Source: an uncultured Paracoccaceae bacterium
GTDB lineage: Bacteria > Pseudomonadota > Alphaproteobacteria > Rhodobacterales > Rhodobacteraceae
DNA length: 63,269 nt
Direction of reading: 5' to 3'
NCBI GenBank assembly: GCA_947500005.1
Contig: CANMQJ010000024.1
Coordinates: forward strand, 1-63,269
Below are positions 7,928-16,133 of the stretch, one piece after another; the stretch's first letter is position 1; each line of letters starts with the position of its first letter. The notes beneath the pieces are model-generated. The model worked only from the letters and a program-made list of their open reading frames with translations. It was not told where the DNA came from and did not search any database. The position numbers and the translations under genes were made by a program.

Positions 7928-9390
7928 CTGGGCTCTCCTAAAGCGGGGTAAAGGGCGGTGCGGTAGGCGACCAGGCGGCGCCGAGTGGCGAGGGCCAGCG
8001 GATAGGGCAGGGCGATAAGGGCGGCGCCAAGGGTGGCAGCGGCCGGCAATTGCGGGATGGCCAGCAGGGCCGCGCCGCAGAGGGCGAGCGCAGGCAGCAT
8101 CGGCCCGACAGTGTCCGAGGCCTGGCTCACATCCTTCGCGGTCCGCTGGAAACTGCCGGACCGGCCCATGACGGCGTCCGCCGTTCCCAGCGCCGAAGGC
8201 AGGATCATCGCCGCCCGCGCCGCCAGAGCCGCGAGAAATGGCCTCAGCGGCGGGCGACCGCTGACGACCATCCCGATCACCATGGGCAGCCAGACCGACA
8301 AGTAGACCAGCGCCAGTCCGATACCCGACAGCGTGACCAGAAGGCGGCTCGCCTCGGTCTGGTGACCCAGCGCCAACGCGGCCCCGCCGCCGATCAGCGC
8401 GGCGGCGCAGGGCAGCGCGAGGTTCGCCCAGGCGGTGAGTTGCGCGAAGACCTGGAGCGTCGTGCGCGCCGGCAGGCCGCCGAAAACGCCGCGCGCCGTA
8501 TCGATGTTGCCAGCGGCCCAGCGGTACCGCTGCAGGCCAAGACCGCCGAGGTCGAGAGGCAGAAGGCCGCGTCCGACGATCCGGTCGACGAACCGCCCCC
8601 GATAGCCCAGTCGGTGCAGGCGCAGGCCAAGCTCCGCATCTTCGGTGATGGTCCCACCGTTCCAGCCGCCGGCAGCCTCGAGCGCGTCGCGGCAGATCAC
8701 GCTGAGCGTACCGGTCAGCAGCATCGCCCCCGCCACATCCGCCTTTCGCGCGTGGCGCAGGAAATAGTCCGCCAGTTCAAGCGACAGCCCCTGCGCCAGG
8801 CCCCCGTCGCCGCGATAGGCCTGGGGGAACTGGACGAAATCCTCATCGCCGCGCCGAAGCTCCTGCTCGGCGACGGCGAGGAAGTCCGGCGCGACTTCGT
8901 AATCGGCGTCCACGATGACGACATGAGTTGCCGCGGGATTGGTGCGGGCAAGGGCGATATTCAGCGCGCCTGCCTTGGCCCCGGTGACGCCCTCTTCATG
9001 AAAGAACCGGAACGCAGGACCAAGCGTGTCGCAGAGCGCCTCGATCGGGCGCCAGAGGGCGGGATCGGCGGTATTGTTGTCGAGGACGATGACCTCGAAC
9101 GCCGGGGCGTCAACCTGCGATGCGAGGGCCCGAAGAGTGTGCGCGACAACGGCGGGAGGTTCGTCATGGGTCGCAACGTGGACCGAGAATCGCACCCGGG
9201 ACGGCGCCGCGCATCGCGACTGTTCCTCGGAACGACTAGCCCTCAGGCCAAGCCCGGCATGGAGGTTGAGCGCCCCGAGGACGGCCTGGACCAGCACGGC
9301 CAGCGCGGCCACCGGGATCGCGAGAGCGGGCATCAGGATGGCAAGCGTCATCAGTCCGAGGAAGGCGCCTCGTCCGTCGGGTCTCAACAT
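7924..9390 (-). CDS. Membrane-bound processive-type family 2 glycosyltransferase
   Basis: A 488-residue integral membrane GT2. N-terminal membrane segments (GLMTLAILMPALAIPVAAL, LAVLVQAVLGALNL) precede a cytosolic catalytic domain with FSVHVATHDEPP, VIVLDNNTADP, the DxD motif VIVDADYEV, the base region TITEDAELGLRLHRLGYRG and the QxxRW motif QRYRW. These are hallmarks of cellulose-, chitin- and NodC-like synthases. Several C-terminal membrane spans follow (about residues 310-480). The start at 9390 is set by an AAGGAACC ribosome binding site; the frame's earlier ATG at 9489 gives an implausible hydrophilic leader. As first gene of the operon it probably builds or translocates the glycan backbone. 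Confidence 0.88.
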   Translation of the reverse strand: MLRPDGRGAFLGLMTLAILMPALAIPVAALAVLVQAVLGALNLHAGLGLRASRSEEQSRCAAPSRVRFSVHVATHDEPPAVVAHTLRALASQVDAPAFEVIVLDNNTADPALWRPIEALCDTLGPAFRFFHEEGVTGAKAGALNIALARTNPAATHVVIVDADYEVAPDFLAVAEQELRRGDEDFVQFPQAYRGDGGLAQGLSLELADYFLRHARKADVAGAMLLTGTLSVICRDALEAAGGWNGGTITEDAELGLRLHRLGYRGRFVDRIVGRGLLPLDLGGLGLQRYRWAAGNIDTARGVFGGLPARTTLQVFAQLTAWANLALPCAAALIGGGAALALGHQTEASRLLVTLSGIGLALVYLSVWLPMVIGMVVSGRPPLRPFLAALAARAAMILPSALGTADAVMGRSGSFQRTAKDVSQASDTVGPMLPALALCGAALLAIPQLPAAATLGAALIALPYPLALATRRRLVAYRTALYPALGEPR

Positions 9391-9667
9391 GATTTGGTTC
9401 CTTGTGCGGCGGGCCGTTATTGGCGGCCGCGATGTCAAGAAAACTGCGGGTTCAGACCATTCGTTCCGGCAACATTTGTTATCCCGCACATGCCTTTCCC
9501 GGCGCGGCCAGCGTCGCCTGACCCGTCAGAGCCGAACCCCGGGCCGACCGGCTCTCAAGGTGGGCACATCATCCAACCCGGGCCAACCGGGTCACTTGCG
9601 GGAGACGGGCCGGTTCGTCCATGTTCGATGTCCCTGGGCCGCGCCGCCGGGCCCATGCTTCACGTCC
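9391..9667 (-). promoter_or_regulatory. Promoter region of the glycosyltransferase operon
   Basis: This 277-base gap follows the YhaN-like gene's 3' end and precedes the first glycosyltransferase, both on the minus strand. No gene is supported in it. On the minus strand there is a TTGACA hexamer (plus-strand 9433-9438), about 45 bases before the ATG, but I see no good -10 at canonical spacing, so the promoter assignment is tentative. Confidence 0.35.
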
Positions 9668-12277
9668 TCACCCTGCCGCAGGCACTGTCACCGGCTTCAG
9701 GCGCAGGGCCTGACCGCCGAGTTCGCGGAACGCGCGCTGGCGGCAGGTGAGCACGATGATCTGCAAATCGCCCGCCTGCCGGTGCAGGGCGTCGAACATG
9801 CGCTCGATCCGGTCGTCGTCGGTAAAGACCAGCGCGTCGTCGAGGATCACCGGCGCCACGCGCCCCGACGCCGCCAGCATCCGGGCGAAGGCAAGGCGGA
9901 CCAGCAGCGCGATCTGTTCCTGGGTGCCGCCCGACAGGATGTCGATCGGTTCGTGCTGTCCGTTCCGGACCAGCTTGTCGGGCAGAAGCGATTCCTCGCC
10001 CCAGGTCAGATCGGCATCCGGCCAGAGCAGGTGCAGAAGCGGCTTCAATTCCCGCGCGATCGGTTCGAAATAGCGCTCGCGCGCCTCGTTGCGCGCGGTC
10101 CCCAGCGCCGTTTCCAACCGGGTCAGGACGGCGACCTCGTGCTCAATCCGCGCTAGTGCCGCCCGCGCGGCCATCAGTTCCTGCCCCGTCTCCGCAAGGC
10201 GTTCCTCCACCGCCTCGCCCGAGGATCGGGCAATGCGCTCGTCAAGCCGGGCAAGCAGCGGCTTCAGGCGGGCAATCTCGTCCCGCGCCTGCCGCTCCAC
10301 GGACTCGGCACGCGTCAGGGCCGCCTGCGCGCCGGCGAGGTCGGGCGCGGTCCGGGCCTTTTCCGCATGCGTCGCCCTGGCCTTGTCATAGGCCGCCGCC
10401 GCCTGTCCGGCCTCGGTCGCCAGTTCATCCTCCGAAAGATCGCCGGACCGCGCCAGTACCCCCTCGGCCCGTTGCAACCGGTCCCGCAGCGAGGCGAGGG
10501 TCGCCTCCGCGCCGCTCGCCGCGTCCCGCAGGTCCGACAGCCGCTCGATCGCCGTCTCGCGGGCAAGGCGTGCGGCGTCATGGGCCGCGCGCGCCCTGCC
10601 CAGCGTGGCTTCCGCCTCCTCCGGATCCGGAGCGTCGGCCTCCGCTTCGCTTTCGGGAATCGCGGCCAGGGCTTCGCGCAGGGCGTCGATGCCGTCGGGC
10701 GCAAGGCTCGCCAGCACGGCCGAGGCTTCGCCGTGCCGTCGTGCGGCCTCGGCGCGGGCCACCGCGGCACCGCGCGCGGCCTCGAGATCCTCGGCGCCGA
10801 TATCGTCCAGCGCCTTGCGGAGTTTTCCGGCGGCGGCCTCGACCGAACGGTCGTCATGGCCCGCCTCGCCGGGCCGCACCTCCAGTTCGCCGACCCCCTC
10901 TATGGTCAGACGGGTGGCGCGGGGCAGGGGCACCGGCCGGCCGCCGGGCAAGGGCGTCTCGCCATCGCGGATCGCGCCCTCGCGGCCTTCAACATAGCGG
11001 GCGATGACCTGCGTCGCGGTGGCGTCACGGGTGGCCACGGCGGTGGCGTGGGCGGCGGCCAGCGCCTCGATCCGCCGCAGCGTTTCGGCATCCGGTCCCG
11101 TTCGGGCGGCAGCGGCCTTTTCCATTGCCGAACGGGCCTTTTCGGCCTGCTCGATCCGGTCTGCAAGCTCCTTGCGACGGTCCGCCCCGTCCCGGGCGGC
11201 CTTGGCGCGCAGGGCAAGGTTCCTGTTCCGCTCGGCCTCCTTCAACGCGGTTTCGGCCGCCTGATGAGCCCGGTCCGCCTCGTCGCGCACCGCGCGCTGT
11301 GTCTCAAGCCGATCTCGCGCCACGTTCGAGGCGACCTCCCCCTCGGCAACCCGCCGCGCGGCATCCGCCCGCTCGGTCAGCGTGTCGCGGAAGCTGTCCA
11401 GCCGGCTCCGCGCCCCGTCCGCCGTCAGCCGGGCCATCTCGACCTTGCGCGCCTCGGCCTCCAGTTCCTCGGCATGGCGCTCGGCGGCGGCATGGGCTTT
11501 GCGGGCGGCGTCCAGCCTCGCGCGCCGGGCCTCCGCGGCCTCCGGCGCCTCCAGGTCGCGCAGATCGCGCCGTGCCCGCTTGCGCTCTGCCAGCGCCTCG
11601 TGGAGTTCCTGCGCCGTCGCGGCCAGCGTGTCGTGCCGGGCGGTCAGCTCCTCGACGCGATCCTGCGCCTCTTTCCATGGCCCGTTTGCCTTGGGGCGGC
11701 GGGTGCTCGTGGCGTAGATCGCCAGTTCCTCCCGGCAGCGCGCCAGCGCTGCATCCATACGGCGCCCGCCCGTCATGGCCTCGACCTCCGCGCCGACCGA
11801 GGTCATCAGGTCGCGCCGGGCCTCCAGCGCGGCATCCTGCTCCTTCTTCGTGCCGGCGGTCAGGTCCGTCATCCCCTGGCGCACCCAGATCAGGCCCGAG
11901 GGGCCGCCCGCATCGCCGCCTAGCAGGCGGCCGATCCAGGCTTCGGCCTCGTCGGACTGGGCCACCAATGCACCGCCCCGGTGGACCGTCGCAAAGGGCT
12001 TCTGGAACCATCGCTTGGCCAGGGTGAACCGGCCTTCCTCCGTTTCGACCTCGACGCTCACCTCGGGTGCACCACCGGCATGTGGACGCAGCGAGGCGAC
12101 CTCCTTGTCGCGTGAGCCGTGCGGCTTGAAGAACAGCGCCTGAAGCGCGTCGAAAAGGGTGGACTTGCCGTGTTCATTGGGTTCGCAGAGCACGTTCAGC
12201 CCGTCCGCGATCTCCTCGACGCCAGTGGCCTCGGTGAAACGGCGGACATTGTCGAGCGTGATGGCGCGGATCTTCAT
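9668..12277 (-). CDS. SMC-like AAA ATPase (YhaN/SbcC-like)
   Basis: An 869-residue protein with split ABC/SMC ATPase ends joined by a long alpha-helical, probably coiled-coil, middle (about residues 170-690) rich in Ala, Glu and Arg. The N-terminal P-loop is EPNEHGKST (residues 32-40). The C-terminus has the ABC signature region DILSGGTQEQIALLVRLAFA and a Walker B PVILDDALVFTDDDR. Its ATG overlaps the stop of the metallophosphoesterase gene (12274-12277). The pair corresponds to SbcC/SbcD or YhaN/YhaO systems, which process DNA ends and hairpins. The first P-loop glycine is replaced by Glu, which is unusual for this motif. Confidence 0.87.
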   Translation of the reverse strand: MKIRAITLDNVRRFTEATGVEEIADGLNVLCEPNEHGKSTLFDALQALFFKPHGSRDKEVASLRPHAGGAPEVSVEVETEEGRFTLAKRWFQKPFATVHRGGALVAQSDEAEAWIGRLLGGDAGGPSGLIWVRQGMTDLTAGTKKEQDAALEARRDLMTSVGAEVEAMTGGRRMDAALARCREELAIYATSTRRPKANGPWKEAQDRVEELTARHDTLAATAQELHEALAERKRARRDLRDLEAPEAAEARRARLDAARKAHAAAERHAEELEAEARKVEMARLTADGARSRLDSFRDTLTERADAARRVAEGEVASNVARDRLETQRAVRDEADRAHQAAETALKEAERNRNLALRAKAARDGADRRKELADRIEQAEKARSAMEKAAAARTGPDAETLRRIEALAAAHATAVATRDATATQVIARYVEGREGAIRDGETPLPGGRPVPLPRATRLTIEGVGELEVRPGEAGHDDRSVEAAAGKLRKALDDIGAEDLEAARGAAVARAEAARRHGEASAVLASLAPDGIDALREALAAIPESEAEADAPDPEEAEATLGRARAAHDAARLARETAIERLSDLRDAASGAEATLASLRDRLQRAEGVLARSGDLSEDELATEAGQAAAAYDKARATHAEKARTAPDLAGAQAALTRAESVERQARDEIARLKPLLARLDERIARSSGEAVEERLAETGQELMAARAALARIEHEVAVLTRLETALGTARNEARERYFEPIARELKPLLHLLWPDADLTWGEESLLPDKLVRNGQHEPIDILSGGTQEQIALLVRLAFARMLAASGRVAPVILDDALVFTDDDRIERMFDALHRQAGDLQIIVLTCRQRAFRELGGQALRLKPVTVPAAG

Positions 12278-13404
12278 TTCGCGGCCTCCCGGACATAGGC
12301 ATACAGCCGCGCCAGCGCGTCCGCGGCCACCTGCCGCTCCGCTTCGGACAGCGTGGCCGCCTCGGCCTCGGTGACCAGTGCATTCGCGGCAAGCCGCAAT
12401 GCCCCGCCCCTGTCGATCTCGTCCAGGTCAGCCGCCTCGTAATGCGTGCCGAGCCCCTCGGTCACCAGTTCGAAATGCGCGAATTCCGGCGCATGGCGCT
12501 CGGCGGCGCTGTGCAGGTCGACCTGGTCGGGGAGCCCGGCCCAGCCGGTTGCGGCCACCCGCAGCAGCACGTCGCGACGGCCCGCACCCGGCAGGATCGC
12601 GTCCAGCGCGGCGGCGGCGTCCTGCCGGGGATGCAGCGGCAATTCCGTCTCGGACCACAGGAAGATGCCGGTTTCGACCTCCTCCACCTGCGGCAGCGCA
12701 CCGGGCCCATCGATCGCAACGCACAGGCAGGCGCCGCGACGGCCATGCTTGAAACGGTCCTGCTCGGGCGTGCCGGAATAATGCACCCGGTCGGACACGG
12801 CCATGCGGCCATGCCAGTCGCCGAGCGCGAGATAGTCTAGCCCTGCGCTCCGGTCACGGTCGGGCGCGATCGAGGCGCCGGAGTCGGTAAAGTCGGTCAC
12901 GCCGCCATGCGCCAGCCCGATGCGCAGCATGCCTTCGCCGCTCGCCATCGTCACCAGCGGCTCGGTCGGATCGCTCGCGCCCGAGCGGAACGCGACCGGG
13001 CAGGGCAACAGCACCGCGCTGCCCCCCATCTCCCGCGGTTCGGCATCGGTCAGCGCGACGACGTTGCCCGGCGCGTCGCGCGCGATTTCTTCCCACAGCG
13101 GCTCCGCCTCGCGCAGGTTGTCATGGTTGCCCGGCAGCAGCCACCAGGTCACGTCGCGGGCCTCTCCCATCGCGGCCAGGGCCTGCCGGATCACGACCGG
13201 GGAGGGGGTCGCGGTGTCGAAACTATCCCCGGCCAACAGCACATGCGCTGCCGCGCGCGCGCGGGCGGTCGCGGCCAGCCGTCCGATCGCCCCGTGCCGC
13301 GCCTCCATCAGCCGGCCCCGGATATTGCCGTCCTGCGGCTGCGGGATGTTTGCGAACTTGCGGCCGATATGCAGGTCGGAGGCGTGGATGAAGCGGACGG
13401 ACAT
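12274..13404 (-). CDS. DNA repair metallophosphoesterase (YhaO/SbcD-like exonuclease)
   Basis: A 376-residue calcineurin-like phosphoesterase with the metal-binding motifs in order: ASDLHIG (residues 8-14), LLAGDSFD, LPGNHDN, then GLAHGGV and ALGDWHGR. A C-terminal capping region follows. These motifs define SbcD/Mre11-type nucleases. The longer frame reaches 13467, but ATG 13404 is preferred because the protein then starts MSVRFIHASD directly at the fold, with a CGGGG element upstream. It is translationally coupled to the SMC-like ATPase and would supply the nuclease activity of the complex, acting in the cytoplasm on DNA. Confidence 0.88.
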   Translation of the reverse strand: MSVRFIHASDLHIGRKFANIPQPQDGNIRGRLMEARHGAIGRLAATARARAAAHVLLAGDSFDTATPSPVVIRQALAAMGEARDVTWWLLPGNHDNLREAEPLWEEIARDAPGNVVALTDAEPREMGGSAVLLPCPVAFRSGASDPTEPLVTMASGEGMLRIGLAHGGVTDFTDSGASIAPDRDRSAGLDYLALGDWHGRMAVSDRVHYSGTPEQDRFKHGRRGACLCVAIDGPGALPQVEEVETGIFLWSETELPLHPRQDAAAALDAILPGAGRRDVLLRVAATGWAGLPDQVDLHSAAERHAPEFAHFELVTEGLGTHYEAADLDEIDRGGALRLAANALVTEAEAATLSEAERQVAADALARLYAYVREAAK

Positions 13405-13513
13405 GACGAAATCCCCGAAATTGATTCTCTTGGTCGGTTTGAACTTTTGGTAAGGGAATAACCCCAAAGGGTGTCAAAATCTGCCACGGGCATCGGTCGC
13501 GGCCCCGGGGCGT

Positions 13514-14395
13514 TCAAGCCTCCTGTTTCGCCTCGCGCAGGATGATGAAGATCCCGCTCGTGATGATGACGGCCGCGCCAAGGAAGGTCCAGATCACGGG
13601 AATGTCGCCCCAGATCAGCCAGCCCAGCCCGGTGGCCCAGATCAGCGCCGTATAGTCGAACGGGGCCACGATGGCGGCCGGCGCCATGCGGAACGCCTGG
13701 CCGATCAGCGCCAGGCCCAGGCTTCCAAAGACGGCCGTCCCCACGAAAAGCGCCAGATCGCCCGCCTGCACCGGCACCCAATGCGTCAGGGCAAGCGGCG
13801 CGGCATAGATCATCGGAAACAGCATCGCGAACAGCATCATCGTCCACAGGCGCTCGGCCCGGTCGATCCAGCGCGCGCTCAGCATGAAAAGCGCGTAGCA
13901 CAGCGCCGTTCCCACGGGCAGAAGCGCCGTCAGCTGAAACGCCGCGCTTCCCGGCCGGACGATCACCAGCACCCCGGCAAAGCCCACCAGAACAGCGCCC
14001 CAGCGCCGCCAGCCGACATGCTCGCCCAAAAGCGGCACGGATAGCGCGGTGATGAAGATCGGCGCGGAAAACACCAGTGCCGTGGCCTCGGCCAGCGGCA
14101 TATGGCTCAGCGCCGTGAAGAACAGCCAGGCGCCCAGAACCATCACCGCGCCGCGCAGCGCGTGCAGCCGCAGATGTGCGCTGCGCAAACCCGTCGGGCC
14201 GAAGGCCGCCACGATCACCGCGGCGATCATCGGCACGGCGATCAGGTTGCGCAGGAACACGATCTGGATCGGCGCATAGCGATCCGTCAGCAGCTTTGCC
14301 ACAGCGTCATTGGCGACAAGAAAGGCCACCCCCGCGCAGATCGTCAGGATCGCCAGCGGTGTTTCGCGTGCATTCAGATCGGCAGCGCTGCGCAT
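13514..14395 (-). CDS. EamA/DMT family inner-membrane transporter
   Basis: A 293-residue protein with about ten hydrophobic helices arranged as two repeats of five, the standard EamA layout. Visible blocks include LAILTICAGVAFLVANDAVAKLL, FFTALSHMPLAEATALVFSAPIF (first repeat) and ALIGQAFRMAPAAIVAPFDYTALIWA (second repeat). Members export amino acids, nucleotides or other metabolites; the substrate cannot be told from sequence. It stands alone, with 109 bases to the metallophosphoesterase start and 110 bases to the globin gene, so it is probably transcribed separately. Confidence 0.87.
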   Translation of the reverse strand: MRSAADLNARETPLAILTICAGVAFLVANDAVAKLLTDRYAPIQIVFLRNLIAVPMIAAVIVAAFGPTGLRSAHLRLHALRGAVMVLGAWLFFTALSHMPLAEATALVFSAPIFITALSVPLLGEHVGWRRWGAVLVGFAGVLVIVRPGSAAFQLTALLPVGTALCYALFMLSARWIDRAERLWTMMLFAMLFPMIYAAPLALTHWVPVQAGDLALFVGTAVFGSLGLALIGQAFRMAPAAIVAPFDYTALIWATGLGWLIWGDIPVIWTFLGAAVIITSGIFIILREAKQEA

Positions 14396-14505
14396 GCTGT
14401 CTCCGGCTCAATTTCCGTAACCCGCCCCTGCTATCAGAGGGATGGCCGAGATGCGAGGCGGATCCATGCACTGGCCGCAGCAGCAGGGCGAGACCCGGAA
14501 AAGCG

Positions 14506-14961
14506 TCACCGCAATGACGGCGGCGCGCCGGGCTTGGCCCGGTTTTCCTGCACGGCCATCTGCAGCGAACTGGCGATACGCTCCGCCTTGTCGATCACAT
14601 GCGCCGCGCCCTCGGGCGTGCAGACCTCATGGGCGGTCGCACGAAACAACTCCAGCCAGCGCCGGAAATGCGTCTCCGACACCGGCAGCCCCGCATGGGC
14701 GGGAACCGGCGCCCCGTGATAACGCCCGGTCATCAGCGCGACCGAGGACCAGAACGCCACCATCCGGTCCAGATGCGGCTCCCAGTCGGTGATCCTGTCG
14801 GCAAAGATCGGCCCCAGCAGCGTGTCCCCGCGCACCCGGTTGTAGAAACGGCGCACCAGCCTGTCCAGGATCACGTCGTCAAGCCCGGTGCGCGCCGCGA
14901 TCTCCCGCGTCATGGCGGGACGCGCCGTGACGATGCCGGGAGGTTCGGATCGTGGCTGCAT
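14506..14961 (-). CDS. Group III truncated hemoglobin
   Basis: A 151-residue truncated globin of the group III (P) type. Diagnostic segments are VRRFYNRVRGDTLLGPIFADR, DWEPHLDRMVAFWSSVALMTGRY and ETHFRRWLELF, whose His (about residue 98) is the expected proximal heme ligand. The start at 14961 is preferred because a CAGGAGCC ribosome binding site precedes it; the longer frame to 15051 would run through the regulatory dyad. It is divergent from an NsrR-like regulator with a perfect inverted repeat between them, so nitric oxide detoxification or sensing in the cytoplasm is the likely role. Confidence 0.87.
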   Translation of the reverse strand: MQPRSEPPGIVTARPAMTREIAARTGLDDVILDRLVRRFYNRVRGDTLLGPIFADRITDWEPHLDRMVAFWSSVALMTGRYHGAPVPAHAGLPVSETHFRRWLELFRATAHEVCTPEGAAHVIDKAERIASSLQMAVQENRAKPGAPPSLR

Positions 14962-15014
14962 CCTTTGGCTCCTGTGGCGGTTTGCGCTTGCCTCCCGCTC
15001 TACTGCGCGCAATA

Positions 15015-15029
15015 GGTATTGTAAATACC
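15015..15029. promoter_or_regulatory. Inverted repeat between globin and NsrR-like genes, likely NsrR operator
   Basis: The sequence GGTATT-gta-AATACC is a perfect dyad with six-base arms and a three-base centre. It lies about 55 bases upstream of the globin ATG and 21 bases upstream of the regulator ATG. Rrf2-family NsrR proteins bind A/T-rich palindromes of the ATGyATTTaaAATaCAT type, and the inner TATT/AATA core fits this. It probably represses both genes until nitric oxide is present. Confidence 0.6.
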
Positions 15030-15049
15030 ACTTCAACGCGGGGCCGCTC

Positions 15050-15463
15050 ATGCGCCTGACATCCTATACCGATTACGGGCTGCGAATGCTGATGCGGATG
15101 GCGGGCGCGCCCGACGCGGTCCTGTCCACCTCCGACCTGGCCAAGGAGCTTGGCCTTTCACGCAACCACCTGACCAAGATCATGCAGCACCTCGCCCGCG
15201 CCGGCCTCGTCCAGACGCGCCGCGGCGGCGGCGGGGGCGCCGCGCTGGCCCGCCGGCCCGACCAGATCCGGCTGGGTGAGGTGGTGGCCCTGCTCGAGGA
15301 GCGGCATGCATTGGTCGAGTGCCTCGCACCCGGTGGCGGTTGTTGCAGCCTCGACGGCCGCTGTCGGCTCAAGGCGCGTCTGCGCACGGCCGAGGCCGCG
15401 TTCTACGCGGCGCTGAACACGGCGACGCTCGCCGATGTCGCGCTGCCCGGATCGGACTGTTGA
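15050..15463 (+). CDS. nsrR: Rrf2 family regulator, NsrR-like nitric oxide sensor
   Basis: A 137-residue winged-helix regulator. The N-terminus RLTSYTDYGLRMLMRMA and the recognition region DLAKELGLSRNHLTKIMQHL are typical of Rrf2/NsrR proteins. A cysteine group follows in ECLAPGGGCCSLDGRC, four Cys in the region where NsrR binds its iron-sulfur cluster, and then RLKARLRTAEAAFYAALNTATLAD. Nitric oxide attack on the cluster releases NsrR from DNA. The start at 15050 gives a protein of normal length; the longer frame from 14888 runs back through the operator and the globin start. Divergence from a group III globin supports an NO-response role. Confidence 0.82.
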   Translation: MRLTSYTDYGLRMLMRMAGAPDAVLSTSDLAKELGLSRNHLTKIMQHLARAGLVQTRRGGGGGAALARRPDQIRLGEVVALLEERHALVECLAPGGGCCSLDGRCRLKARLRTAEAAFYAALNTATLADVALPGSDC

Positions 15464-15518
15464 CCTGGCGGCCGCGCGGCCCCATGCTCGGGCACATAAA
15501 CGCTGCAGAGAGGCCACG

Positions 15519-16133
15519 ATGACACATGGGAGCCTGCTGCTTGTTCTCGCCGCGATCGTTCTGACGGGGCTTGGCGCCCCGGCCGCCGCGCAGACGCCCG
15601 GAACCTGTACCGTGACCCGGGTCACCGGCCAGGCCGAGGTGTCGGCCCGCGGGGCGGGCACGCGACCGGCCGCGCTCGGGCTGGGCCTGGGCCGCAATGC
15701 CACCCTGCGCACGCAGGCCGACGGCCGGGTCACGCTGTCCTGCGCGGATGGGCTCACGGTTGTCGTCGGGCCTGCAAGCGAGATCGACCTCCAGGGCATT
15801 CTCGATGGCGGATCGCAGCCGTTCGGCCTGCGCCTGATGCGCGGGATCGCCGGCTTCCTCACCTCCGGCACGGCAGAAAACGGCGTCCAGGTGCGGACGC
15901 CTTCGGCCGTCGCCGCCGTGCGCTCGACCCAATGGGCGATGCAGGTCGAGGACCGGGCAAGCGCGGTCTTCACCCGCTCCGGCACGGTCTTTGTCCTGGC
16001 CGAGGGCGGCGAGGCGCGGCTGGGTCCGGGTGACGGTGTCGATGTCACGCCCTCGGGCGATGTCGGGCCGGTCACCCGGTGGGGGCAGGCGCGGATCGAC
16101 CGGTTCGATGCCCTGCTCGGTCCCGATTGGTAA
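15519..16133 (+). CDS. Secreted FecR-domain protein
   Basis: A 204-residue protein with a signal peptide (hydrophobic LLLVLAAIVLTGLGAPAAAQ after MTHGS) and a FecR-type beta domain. In that domain, the regions RNATLRTQADGRVTLSCADG and GFLTSGTAENGVQVRTPSAVAAVRSTQWAM carry the T.....V.V.TP.A...VRGT-like pattern. It would act in the periplasm. The next gene, a CHASE2-containing adenylate cyclase, starts inside or at the end of this one, so the two are co-expressed. A plausible role is presenting a ligand or signal to the CHASE2 sensor; that is inference. The start at 15519 gives the signal peptide directly. Confidence 0.8.
   Translation: MTHGSLLLVLAAIVLTGLGAPAAAQTPGTCTVTRVTGQAEVSARGAGTRPAALGLGLGRNATLRTQADGRVTLSCADGLTVVVGPASEIDLQGILDGGSQPFGLRLMRGIAGFLTSGTAENGVQVRTPSAVAAVRSTQWAMQVEDRASAVFTRSGTVFVLAEGGEARLGPGDGVDVTPSGDVGPVTRWGQARIDRFDALLGPDW

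Noticed and set aside
8050..9750. 566-codon plus-strand frame across the membrane glycosyltransferase
   Set aside because: It lies opposite a confident GT2 gene, is rich in Arg, Gln and Pro, and has no recognisable domain.
14442..14792. Plus-strand frame between the EamA and globin genes
   Set aside because: Mostly antisense to the globin gene and of Pro/Arg/Ser composition; nothing supports translation.
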